This document shows, one piece after another, positions 19,872 through 27,749 of a stretch of 64,000 nucleotides of DNA. The notes below the pieces were generated by a model. The model had not been told where the DNA came from. It saw only the letters and a list, made by a program, of their open reading frames with translations, and searched no databases. The DNA is from an uncultured Pseudomonadales bacterium (GTDB lineage: Bacteria > Pseudomonadota > Gammaproteobacteria > Pseudomonadales > Pseudohongiellaceae). The stretch is from the NCBI GenBank assembly GCA_943789335.1, contig CALSTS010000001.1:62001-126000 (forward strand), given 5' to 3'. Every line of letters begins with the position of its first letter. The first letter of the stretch is position 1. Both the position numbers and the translations under genes were made by a program.

Positions 19872-19901
19872 ATTATAAAGTAATAGGGGATTTAGTGTCT
19901 G
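19872..19901 (-). promoter_or_regulatory. rnpB promoter
   Basis: CAGACA (19896-19901) and TATAAT (19872-19877) are 18 bases apart on the minus strand. The -10 box ends about 7 bases before the predicted RNA 5' end, with a GC-rich discriminator (TCGCCC) typical of stable-RNA promoters. Confidence 0.75.
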
Positions 19902-19973
19902 AATAAATTAAAAAGGAATAAGAATTTAATTATTTCTTTATATAGAAGAATTAAATAGTATTAAAAATCAACT

Positions 19974-20003
19974 AATGTCTGCTTTCGGCCAAAAGCGGAC
20001 ATT
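19974..20003. repeat. dispersed 30-bp palindrome, copy 1
   Basis: Arms AATGTCTGCTTT (19974-19985) and AAAGCGGACATT (19992-20003) enclose a 6-base loop; 11 of 12 positions are Watson-Crick and one is a G-U type pair. A close relative lies at 25561-25590. It lies between speB and rnpB and may double as a 3' structure for the polyamine transcript. Confidence 0.85.
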
Positions 20004-20083
20004 GGAATTTTTATCTTAATCTTTGAATAGTGAAAAACTGAATAATTGTTATATCTAACAACTCCAATCCTTTTGCTACCGAA

Positions 20084-20974
20084 TTACAATTGATTACGTT
20101 CAATAATACCCATCATTTTATAGGCCAGCAAAGAAGCAGAAAATTCATAGGCATGAAAGCCTTCGACAGGAGCAAACTCCATGATGTCGAAACCAATAAT
20201 TTGGGCTTGCTTAGCCACAGATTCAAATAAAGCTAAAGACTGGTACCAAGCCAAACCGCCTGGAACTGGAGTGCCCGTTGAAGGAAACACAGAAGGGTCA
20301 AAGCCATCAATATCTACTGTGAAGAAAACTTTATCAGGAAAATCTTCAGGTAAATCAAATTTATAAATATTTTTTTTGATCAGAATTTCAGCATCCAGGT
20401 ATTCAATACCATAAGTTTTTCGAGCCTGTACTTCCTCTTCGCACATCGCTCTTACACCTAACTGAAAGATAGGAATATCCAGGTCAGCAATTCGCCTCAT
20501 TACGGAAGCGTGACTCAGAGAATTTCCTTCATAGCTATCTCTTAGGTCAGCATGGGCATCAATCTGAATTACCCCGAAATCTTCAATACCTGCTTCAATT
20601 AAGCCATTGATAACGCCATAGGTCACTGTGTGCTCACCGCCCAAGACTATTGGAAAGGCTCCGTTGTTAACGATATTCTCAGTGCCTTCACTCACACGAG
20701 CTAAGACTTTTTCTGCATCGCCTTTACAGTTAATTGGCGGATGCGTATGGATTCCTCGCTTACCAGGGACGCTTTTCCCATCCCAGCTTTCCAGCTGCCA
20801 AGAGGCTTCTAATATTGCTGCTGGACCAAATGAGGTGCCACCACCATATGAAACTGAAGCTTCAAAAGGAACTGGTAAAATATGAAAATAAGCATCTTCC
20901 AGTTTAGGGTGTTCAAACTCTGAACCTAAAAATACTGGATAACCAGGCGCAACTTCTTGATCAAATTTACTCAT
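20084..20974 (-). CDS. speB: agmatinase
   Basis: Binuclear manganese ureohydrolase that converts agmatine to putrescine and urea. The 296 residues show all metal-binding motifs: GGEHT with H115, DAHADLRD with D139, H141 and D143, and VDIDGFDPS with D221 and D223. The protein is slightly shorter than E. coli SpeB (306). It is the last gene of the polyamine operon, 12 bases after the decarboxylase, and supplies putrescine to the carboxyspermidine route encoded upstream. Other ureohydrolases (guanidinobutyrase, arginase) are possible by sequence alone, but speA in the same operon favours agmatine. Confidence 0.93.
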   Translation of the reverse strand: MSKFDQEVAPGYPVFLGSEFEHPKLEDAYFHILPVPFEASVSYGGGTSFGPAAILEASWQLESWDGKSVPGKRGIHTHPPINCKGDAEKVLARVSEGTENIVNNGAFPIVLGGEHTVTYGVINGLIEAGIEDFGVIQIDAHADLRDSYEGNSLSHASVMRRIADLDIPIFQLGVRAMCEEEVQARKTYGIEYLDAEILIKKNIYKFDLPEDFPDKVFFTVDIDGFDPSVFPSTGTPVPGGLAWYQSLALFESVAKQAQIIGFDIMEFAPVEGFHAYEFSASLLAYKMMGIIERNQL

Positions 20975-20986
20975 AACATTTAACTC

Positions 20987-22156
20987 TCATGAGAGACGGT
21001 TTTTAAAATCATCATAGGAAAATTCTTTAATCATTCGCACTTCATTTGTTGCTGAATTCCATAATGCAATTGCAGGTAAAGCTATGCCATTAAACGTTGT
21101 TGTTTTTACCATAGTATAATGTGCCATATCATCAAAAAGTAATCGCTGCCCTGGTTGTAAAGTCTCGTTAAAACTGTAATCTCCCATTACATCACCAGCC
21201 AGACAAGTCATTCCAGCCAAGCGATAGTCATAGGTTTTTTCACCTGGCTTACCAGCATAGAAAACTTCTGCTCTGTAGGGCATTTCTAAGGTATCTGGCA
21301 TATGGCATGTTGCAGAACTATCTAGAATTGCTATGTCATGCTCATTATGGGCAATATCTAAAACTTCTGTCACCAACACTCCTGTATGAATAGCTATGGC
21401 TTCACCAGGCTCCAGGTAGACCTGAACAGTATATTTTTCCTGGAAATTTTTAATGCGTGTAATTAGTTTATCGATGGGATAAGTTTCATCTGTCAGATGA
21501 TGCCCCCCTCCAAAATTCACCCATTCTAATTGGGGTAATACTTCAGAAAACCTGTCTTCGATAACAGCCAAGGTTCGATTTAAGGGCTCATAACCTTGTT
21601 CGCATAAGGTATGGAAATGCAGGCCTGAAATACCAGTTAAATCCTTGCCTTCAAATTGAGGGTAAGGAATACCTAGTCTTGAACCTGGTGCACAGGGGTC
21701 GTATAAAGACATAGTCCCTTCAGAATGCAAGGGGTTAATCCGTAAACCAAATTTTAACTCTGGATGCTTAGTTTTTGCTGTTTGTAATAGATCTTGAAAA
21801 CGCTGCCACTGATTGAATGAATTAAACACCACATGATCTGAAATTTTCAGAATCTCAGTTAGATCTTTTTCAGAATAGGCCGTAGAAAAAGTATGCACTT
21901 CGCCACCGAATTCTTCTTTGCCTAGACGGGCCTCATAAAGTCCGCTAGCACAGGTACCGCTTAAGTATTTTTTTACAAGCGGAGCCAACGAAAACATGGA
22001 AAAGGCCTTCAACGCCATGAGTATGCGCGCCCCGCTTTCATCCTGCACTTTTTTTAATCGTTGAAGATTAAGCTCTACAGCGGCTTCATCAACCACAAAA
22101 CATGGTGATGGAACCCTCTGAGGATCAAAGTTCTTGAACGATTTACTTTTTATCAT
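20987..22156 (-). CDS. nspC: carboxynorspermidine/carboxyspermidine decarboxylase
   Basis: PLP enzyme of the alanine-racemase-fold group that decarboxylates carboxyspermidine to spermidine (or the nor-homologue). The PLP lysine lies in LMALKAFSMFSL (K50 from this start). Other family landmarks are LRINPLHSEG, GLHFHTLCEQG, NFGGGHHLTDE and YLEPGEAIA, with the substrate cysteine region DSSATCHMPD. I chose the ATG (MIKSKSF, 389 residues) over a GTG four codons earlier; neither has a good ribosome site. It lies 67+ bases after the dehydrogenase gene that makes its substrate. Confidence 0.92.
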   Translation of the reverse strand: MIKSKSFKNFDPQRVPSPCFVVDEAAVELNLQRLKKVQDESGARILMALKAFSMFSLAPLVKKYLSGTCASGLYEARLGKEEFGGEVHTFSTAYSEKDLTEILKISDHVVFNSFNQWQRFQDLLQTAKTKHPELKFGLRINPLHSEGTMSLYDPCAPGSRLGIPYPQFEGKDLTGISGLHFHTLCEQGYEPLNRTLAVIEDRFSEVLPQLEWVNFGGGHHLTDETYPIDKLITRIKNFQEKYTVQVYLEPGEAIAIHTGVLVTEVLDIAHNEHDIAILDSSATCHMPDTLEMPYRAEVFYAGKPGEKTYDYRLAGMTCLAGDVMGDYSFNETLQPGQRLLFDDMAHYTMVKTTTFNGIALPAIALWNSATNEVRMIKEFSYDDFKNRLS

Positions 22157-22235
22157 AAAAAGATTCACAGCGAAGTTTTAGCAGTACACTAAATAAAATC
22201 AAGGTTGCATCCTCAAAATATTAGCCGATGACTTT

Positions 22236-23444
22236 TCAAAGCAAATTAAAGTCAGGGTTCTCAATCACTGTCCATGGCAGGCCGTATTGATTCATATCTT
22301 TCATAAATGGATCGGGATCCAGTTGCTCCATGTTCCAGACGCCTGCCTGCATCCATTTTCCCTCAAGCATCAACTTGGCACCAATCATAGCGGGCACACC
22401 GGTAGTGTAAGAAATGGCTTGTGAGACTACTTCTTTATAGCAGTCTTGGTGGTCCTTAATGTTATAGAGGTAGACCGTTTTCTCTTTACCGTCCTTTAGA
22501 CCCTGCACTACACAGCCAATACAGGTGAGTCCATGTGTTCTTGGCCCCAGTGAAGATGGGTCAGGTAAAAGTTCTTTTAAAAACTGAATTGGAACTATTT
22601 GTTGGCCCTTAAACTCAACTGGTTCTATTCCAGTCATGCCGACATTAACTAAGACCTCCAAATGCTTAAGATAGGAATCGCCGAAACTCATCCAGAATTG
22701 TGCTCGTTTCAGTGTAGGGAAGTGCTTGGTTAATGACTCCAGCTCTTCGTGATACATTCGATAAATGTTGTAGGTGCCGACGTTATCCGGACAGGTGAAA
22801 GACTGCTTTAAAGACATTGCCGGAGTCGTAATAAATTGTCCATTTTCCCAGTGACGGCATTCTGCACTGACTTCACGAATATTGATTTCCGGATTGAAAT
22901 TAGTGGCAAAGGGGTAGCCATGATCACCACCATTAACATCAATAATATCTAGAGCGTGAATTTCATCAAAATAATGTTTTGCAAGATAAGCGGTAAATAT
23001 ATTCGTCGCGCCAGGATCAAAGCCAGAACCCAATAGGGCCATCAAACCTGCTGCTTTAAATTTATCCTGATACGCCCACTGCCATCTATATTCAAACTTT
23101 GCTGTGTCCAGAGGTTCGTAATTAGCTGTATCCAGGTAATGCACTCCGCATTCGAGACAGGCATCCATAATGCTTAAGTCCTGATAAGGCAGAGCGACAT
23201 TAATGACCAGAACGGGCTTAACTTTACTGATCAAAGCTACTAGCTCAGGAACAGAATCTGCATCAACTTCTGCTGTTTCTATACTTGCTCCATAGTGCTC
23301 TTTGATTTGAGCAGCGATGGCTTTACATTTGGCTTCAGTGCGGCTTGCCAGCACAATTTCTGAAAACACCTCAGGCAGCTGAGCGCATTTATGAACGACA
23401 ACACCACTAACTCCGCCAGCACCTATGATTAATACTTTAGCCAT
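22236..23444 (-). CDS. carboxyspermidine/carboxynorspermidine dehydrogenase (saccharopine dehydrogenase family)
   Basis: NAD(P)H-dependent reductive condensation of putrescine (or diaminopropane) with aspartate semialdehyde. The 402 residues begin with a Rossmann fold, IIGAGGVSGVV (G8, G10, G11), followed by LASRTEAKCKAIA. The C-terminal part is like LYS9/saccharopine dehydrogenases. The neighbours decide the assignment: the matching decarboxylase is directly downstream, and speA is 2 bases upstream. True lysine-pathway saccharopine dehydrogenases are not expected in this context. Confidence 0.9.
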   Translation of the reverse strand: MAKVLIIGAGGVSGVVVHKCAQLPEVFSEIVLASRTEAKCKAIAAQIKEHYGASIETAEVDADSVPELVALISKVKPVLVINVALPYQDLSIMDACLECGVHYLDTANYEPLDTAKFEYRWQWAYQDKFKAAGLMALLGSGFDPGATNIFTAYLAKHYFDEIHALDIIDVNGGDHGYPFATNFNPEINIREVSAECRHWENGQFITTPAMSLKQSFTCPDNVGTYNIYRMYHEELESLTKHFPTLKRAQFWMSFGDSYLKHLEVLVNVGMTGIEPVEFKGQQIVPIQFLKELLPDPSSLGPRTHGLTCIGCVVQGLKDGKEKTVYLYNIKDHQDCYKEVVSQAISYTTGVPAMIGAKLMLEGKWMQAGVWNMEQLDPDPFMKDMNQYGLPWTVIENPDFNLL

Positions 23445-23446
23445 TA

Positions 23447-25354
23447 TTAGTCCTCTTTCTCATAATAGGTATAGCCTTGCATACTGGCGTTAAAGGTCTT
23501 CATGATTTGCTGGCGTTGTCGGGCATTAATACGGCCTTCCTTAACAGCACGTTCGGCGGTATTGCGGTATCTAATAGCCATTTGCTGTGGCTGATATTCC
23601 ACATAACTGAGCACGTCAGCAATAGTGTCGCCATGAATTTCCTTAACGAAATCAAAACTGCCATCTTGATTTAAACGCACACTAACGACATTGGTATCAC
23701 CAAAAAGATTATGTAAATCACCGAGGGTTTCTTGATAAGCCCCGACCAGAAATACACCTAAATAATATTCTTTCCCCTCTTGCAGAGGATGTAGTGCCAG
23801 GGTTTTACTGGGTCCAAATTCTGCGATGAAATTATCGATTTTCCCATCACAGTCACAGGTGATATCAGCAATAACCGCTTGCCTTGTTGGGGCCTTATCT
23901 AGTCGGTGAATGGGGATGACAGGGAACAGCTGATCTATAGCCCAAATATCCGGCAAGGATTGAAAAAGGCTGAAATTACCATAATAAATATCAGCCAGAT
24001 CAAGCTTTAAATTCTCCAGGCCAGGAGGGATGCGTTCAAGGTCATCTAACTGGTTATAAATTCTTTGGAGGATTTCCAGGAAAATGTTTTCACCGACAGC
24101 TCTGGAGCGCAAATCGATTTGACCGTGCTTGAAGAGTTCTCTCAATTCATCACGATAATAATATGCATCGTTAAAGCACTCCTGTAAACGTTTCGGTGTC
24201 ATGTATTCAAGCACCTCACGTAAATTTATTATCAGCGCATGCTCAGTATCTTGTGATGTTTGTAATTCACTAGATTCAAAATTATTAACATCCAGAATAT
24301 TGAAAAGTAGAATTGATGAGTAGGCGACCGTGGCACGACCAGATTCAGTCACAATAATGGGATGTTCGATAGCTGACTCATCAAACGTCTCTTTCAATGT
24401 TTCAACAATATCTTCACAATATTCTTCAAGGCTATAGTTACGGCTCTGTTCTTCGCTGCTTTGTTCTCCACTATAATCAACGGCCAGACCTCCACCGAGA
24501 TCAATATGCGTCATGGCAGCTCCTTCATGGACTAAATCTGTATAAAAACGGCAAGCTTCGACAATGCCGCTTCTAATTTCCTGAATGTTAGGAATCTGTG
24601 AGCCAAGATGACAATGTAAAAGTTGTAAACAATCCAGCATATTCTCAGTTTTTAAACTATCAACTACTTCTATAAGCTGGGTGGTGGTGAGGCCAAAAAC
24701 TGACCGGTCTCCACTGGTAGAATTCCAATGGCCGCTAATCTGAGATGTCATTTTTATACGTACACCAAGCATAGGCTTTATATCAAAAGCCTTGCTAAGT
24801 TTAATAATTATGGGTAATTCAGCTGGCGTTTCTATGACAAAAAAGCATTGAAAGCCAAGTTGCAAAGCCTGTAGGCCCAGCTCAACAAACTCTTCATCTT
24901 TGTAACCATTGCAGATAATCAGGCTGTCAGGTTCTTCTAGCGTCGATAAGGCCGCAATCATTTCGGCTTTGCTGCCAACCTCAAAGCCATGCTTAAAACG
25001 TGCGCCAAAGTGCGCGATTTCATCAACGACCTGTGCTTGTTGGTTTACCTTGATCGGATAAACGCCCCGGTAGTGAGAGCTATAGCCTGCTTTAGCAATG
25101 GCTGAAGAGAAGGCATCATTAAGACGTTTAATCTGGGCATCTAGAATATTTTCTATACGGAGCAAGACAGGCATTTGCAAATCACGTTCTTGCATACCTT
25201 CTATAATATTCAGTAACTGAACTTCGGTATTGAGGGTTTTGACTATAAGATTGCCGTTATCCGCCACGCCAAAATAATCATTTCCCCAGCGTTGAATACC
25301 GTATAAATCAATTGATTGTTGAACGCTCCATTGAGCGGCGCTTGGTTTGCTCAT
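23447..25354 (-). CDS. speA: biosynthetic arginine decarboxylase
   Basis: Large PLP- and Mg-dependent decarboxylase that converts arginine to agmatine. The 635 residues match SpeA (E. coli about 630-658). Visible are YRGVYPIKVNQQ with the PLP lysine K102, GFEVGSKAEM, HCHLGSQIPN, DLGGGLAVDY and VTESGRATVAY. It is the first gene of the operon speA-dehydrogenase-nspC-speB. With SpeB, it makes putrescine from arginine. No ornithine decarboxylase, SpeD or SpeE is nearby. Confidence 0.96.
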   Translation of the reverse strand: MSKPSAAQWSVQQSIDLYGIQRWGNDYFGVADNGNLIVKTLNTEVQLLNIIEGMQERDLQMPVLLRIENILDAQIKRLNDAFSSAIAKAGYSSHYRGVYPIKVNQQAQVVDEIAHFGARFKHGFEVGSKAEMIAALSTLEEPDSLIICNGYKDEEFVELGLQALQLGFQCFFVIETPAELPIIIKLSKAFDIKPMLGVRIKMTSQISGHWNSTSGDRSVFGLTTTQLIEVVDSLKTENMLDCLQLLHCHLGSQIPNIQEIRSGIVEACRFYTDLVHEGAAMTHIDLGGGLAVDYSGEQSSEEQSRNYSLEEYCEDIVETLKETFDESAIEHPIIVTESGRATVAYSSILLFNILDVNNFESSELQTSQDTEHALIINLREVLEYMTPKRLQECFNDAYYYRDELRELFKHGQIDLRSRAVGENIFLEILQRIYNQLDDLERIPPGLENLKLDLADIYYGNFSLFQSLPDIWAIDQLFPVIPIHRLDKAPTRQAVIADITCDCDGKIDNFIAEFGPSKTLALHPLQEGKEYYLGVFLVGAYQETLGDLHNLFGDTNVVSVRLNQDGSFDFVKEIHGDTIADVLSYVEYQPQQMAIRYRNTAERAVKEGRINARQRQQIMKTFNASMQGYTYYEKED

Positions 25355-25560
25355 TTCACTCTCCAGAGGCAGCAGTGTTATTACTTGCCTGCCTTACAGG
25401 ATTAGGCTTCTAACAAAGTCGAAGGCTGCTGATTTTGCCTGAGTTACGAGCTGAATTCTATTAATTTTTTGTGCTATAAAAGAAGATCTCAAAGAAGACC
25501 ACTTAAGCAACATTTCAATGACTTTTTAACTGGTATTAAGAGCGATCAGCCTTTGAGGCC

Positions 25561-25590
25561 AACGTCCGCTTTGGATAGAAAGCGGACATT
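25561..25590. repeat. dispersed 30-bp palindrome, copy 2
   Basis: Arms AACGTCCGCTTT (25561-25572) and AAAGCGGACATT (25579-25590) enclose a 6-base loop, with one mismatch. The right arm is identical to that of copy 1 at 19974-20003. The two copies bracket the four polyamine genes. Confidence 0.85.
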
Positions 25591-25602
25591 AGTAAAGTTT
25601 TG

Positions 25603-25760
25603 CTTTTAACGAGTAAATATCAAGCGCAATAGTTTTTATAAAATCGTCATGAGCGACGCTTAGATTAGGCAAAAAGTTTATTTAATGAAGGAGCTTACAA
25701 ATAGTAAGTGACTGAATGAAATAAATCTTTTAACGAAATATAAGCAAGCGTAATAGATTT
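25603..25760. repeat. degenerate direct repeat, about 34 bp, two copies
   Basis: CTTTTAACGAGTAAATATC then AAGCGCAATAG (25603-25633) recurs as CTTTTAACGAAATATAAGC then AAGCGTAATAG (25727-25757), about 124 bases apart with small indels. The second copy abuts the stop codon of the 25761-26270 gene. This may be a duplicated gene 3' end. Confidence 0.6.
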
Positions 25761-26270
25761 TCAGCCACACCAGAAACACCAGTAAGCTGGCGGCCGATAA
25801 AAAGTAATTAACCTGCCAGCACTAATAACACCTAACCAGCACAAGAGTGACACCCCTGCGATAATTTTCACCGGTTGGCTGACCTGTTGATTCGCCCCAA
25901 GGTTCTTCACCTCTTTGAAGCAAACCGAATAAAAAAACAACATATTAATACCTGCTCCGGCCATAAATATGAGCTTCGTTTGAAATGCTGGGTTATACAG
26001 ATATTGATCGGGTGCAGAAGTAAAAAACATGGTGCCCGTGATTGCATTTAAAAAATAACCTGCAACGCCTATAGGTACTAATTTATGCATGCCAGAAAGT
26101 GGAATAGCTTTAACAAAACCAAGCATGCGCAAGTCAAATAACCCAACTGTACCGATCAACAAACATAATCCAAAAAAATGCAATGACTCAATAATGGGCC
26201 AACCCCAGCGAGAACCCATAATGCTATAGATGCCAGTATTTTGTGAAAAACTTAAGAGTGCTTCTTCCAT
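25761..26270 (-). CDS. small polytopic membrane protein (DUF6644-like), paralogue of neighbour
   Basis: Function unknown. The 169 residues form four predicted membrane helices. Conserved-looking features are ESLHFFGLCLLIGTVGLFDLR in helix 1 (landmarks H and R), a PDQYLYNPAFQTKL loop, and GVISAGRLITFY in the last helix. The protein ends in an aromatic and cysteine-containing tail, RPPAYWCFWCG. The upstream gene has the same layout (ALG...ALDLRIIGF and VAGRLLAY), so the two are probably an ancient duplication and may form a heterodimer. Membrane His and Arg residues would allow haem or ion binding, but this is only inference. It lies 20 bases after its paralogue. Confidence 0.75.
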   Translation of the reverse strand: MEEALLSFSQNTGIYSIMGSRWGWPIIESLHFFGLCLLIGTVGLFDLRMLGFVKAIPLSGMHKLVPIGVAGYFLNAITGTMFFTSAPDQYLYNPAFQTKLIFMAGAGINMLFFYSVCFKEVKNLGANQQVSQPVKIIAGVSLLCWLGVISAGRLITFYRPPAYWCFWCG

Positions 26271-26290
26271 TTTTTTATCTGAATTCTTTT

Positions 26291-26776
26291 CTAATAATAA
26301 TCAGTTGTTAGCAAAATAGTGTAGGTGTAAGCAAGCAAGCGCCCGGCTACAATTACCGACACCCATAGCGCTATTGATACTAGCGCAAGCATTTTATGGT
26401 TTTTTGAAATTTCTAATTCTTGCTTGACTACTTTTTGCGTCAAAAACCTTCCAACAATAAAGGCCGCTGCAATTAACAGCATCTTTAAATAAAAAACATA
26501 ATTGGTTAAGCCTTTTGCTGGGTAAGCTAGCAGCAAGGTCAGCCCTGATAAAAGAGCAACAATGAAACTCGCCCACATCAAAGGGTAAAACCTGATTATT
26601 AAATGCACAGGTAATTTAGGTGCAAACCCTATGATTCTTAAATCAAGTGCAAAGTGCACGCCTACTAAAAAAGCCATTCCAAGAGCATGCAAAGAAATTG
26701 TCAAAGGAAAGCCCACGACAGACTCTCGTACCCAAACACTAAATGAGGCTGCTTCAAGCCAGGCCAAAAATTCCAG
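26291..26776 (-). CDS. small polytopic membrane protein (DUF6644-like), CTG start likely
   Basis: Function unknown; four predicted membrane helices. The annotated-style TTG at 26765-26767 is 15 bases from the only good ribosome site (AGGAG). A CTG at 26774-26776 sits 6 bases from it and adds EFLAWLEAASFSVWVRES, the kind of N-terminus seen in related membrane proteins. I therefore place the start at CTG, giving about 161 residues. An in-frame ATT one codon earlier is another option. It follows rsmI on the same strand and precedes its paralogue, so the two may be co-transcribed with rsmI. Helix landmarks: SLHALGMAFLVGVHFALDLR and VIVAGRLLAY. Confidence 0.72.
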   Translation of the reverse strand: MEFLAWLEAASFSVWVRESVVGFPLTISLHALGMAFLVGVHFALDLRIIGFAPKLPVHLIIRFYPLMWASFIVALLSGLTLLLAYPAKGLTNYVFYLKMLLIAAAFIVGRFLTQKVVKQELEISKNHKMLALVSIALWVSVIVAGRLLAYTYTILLTTDYY

Positions 26777-26820
26777 AATAATCTCCTACTATTAATTTTT
26801 CTTATTAATTTTTTATCTTA

Positions 26821-27654
26821 TTATTTTTTATTTAATCCGATCTGATAAAGGGTATTTTTTTTGATGCCTGTTATCTTTGAAGCTAAATGGCTTGCCTGTT
26901 TTAAAGGCAGCTCCTGCATTAAGGTATTCAATATAGATTCAGCCTCACTATTCACAACAGTGTTATCTTTTTCTTTTCCCTGCACTAAGACAACAAACTC
27001 ACCTTTCTGCTGATTTGTATCAGCTTGTACCCATTCTAGCAAATTTTCCAAACTGTCATTTTTTATTGTTTCAAAAGTTTTAGTAAGCTCACGTGCAATT
27101 ACAGCAGTACGTTTAGCTCCAAATATTTGCAACATATCTTGAAGACAAGCCACTATGCGATGCGGCGCTTCATAAAAAATCAATGTCCTGCTTTCAGCAG
27201 ACAAGGCTCCCAATTTCTTAATTCTGCCAGAGGATTTATTCGGTAGGAAACCTTCAAATATAAAAGAATCAGACGGCAAACCCGATACAGATAAGGCTGT
27301 AACTAGGGCAGAAGGCCCGGGTATAGGACTTACCTTTATACCTGCTAGCAAAGCCGCTTTAACTAGCTGATACCCAGGATCTGAAATCAAAGGGGTGCCC
27401 GCATCAGATATCAGCGCAATTTGGGCTCCTGCTAATAGCTTATCAATAATATCTTGGACTTTTTTATCTTCATTATGCTCATGTAAGGCCAACATTGGTG
27501 TGGAAACGCCTATATGCTGCAATAATTTGCCACTATGCCGGGTGTCCTCAACCGCAATTAAATCTACTTCTTGCAATATCTTAATGGCACGCTCACTGAT
27601 ATCGGATAAATTACCAATAGGTGTTGCGACGATATATAAACTGGCAGCATTCAT
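26821..27654 (-). CDS. rsmI: 16S rRNA (cytidine-1402 2'-O)-methyltransferase
   Basis: Tetrapyrrole-methylase-fold enzyme that 2'-O-methylates C1402, the same base modified by RsmH in this window. The 277 residues show LYIVATPIGNLSDISERAI, VEDTRHSGKLL, ALHEHNE, SDAGTPLISDPGYQLV, PIPGPSALVTALSVSG and FYEAPHRI, all family signatures. It is divergent from lpoA across a 95-base gap, as in other gammaproteobacteria. Confidence 0.97.
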   Translation of the reverse strand: MNAASLYIVATPIGNLSDISERAIKILQEVDLIAVEDTRHSGKLLQHIGVSTPMLALHEHNEDKKVQDIIDKLLAGAQIALISDAGTPLISDPGYQLVKAALLAGIKVSPIPGPSALVTALSVSGLPSDSFIFEGFLPNKSSGRIKKLGALSAESRTLIFYEAPHRIVACLQDMLQIFGAKRTAVIARELTKTFETIKNDSLENLLEWVQADTNQQKGEFVVLVQGKEKDNTVVNSEAESILNTLMQELPLKQASHLASKITGIKKNTLYQIGLNKK

Positions 27655-27713
27655 TTATTAAAGTTGTTGTGATTCACAAGAGCAATATCTTGCCATAGTA
27701 AGTGATTAGGGTG

Positions 27714-27742
27714 TTAGCGAGTTTTTTATATTGCGTTATACT
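27714..27742 (+). promoter_or_regulatory. candidate lpoA promoter, possibly leaderless
   Basis: TATACT (27737-27742) has a weak -35, TTAGCG (27714-27719), at 17 bases. Transcription would begin at about 27749-27750, on or next to the lpoA ATG, which has no clear ribosome site. Confidence 0.4.
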
Positions 27743-27749
27743 GAAGCTT

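Larger units (their letters stand above)
25355..25760. other. non-coding stretch upstream of speA
   Basis: About 400 bases lie between the speA start and the stop of the next gene on the same strand. It holds palindrome copy 2 (25561-25590) and a degenerate direct repeat (25603-25636 and about 25727-25760). Stop codons are frequent in all frames and I see no gene. The speA promoter should lie here, but no pair of boxes is convincing. Confidence 0.6.

Noticed and set aside
19533..19883. Open frames of 76-116 codons across 19533-19883
   Set aside because: They overlap RNase P RNA, whose conserved blocks and P1 pairing explain the sequence.
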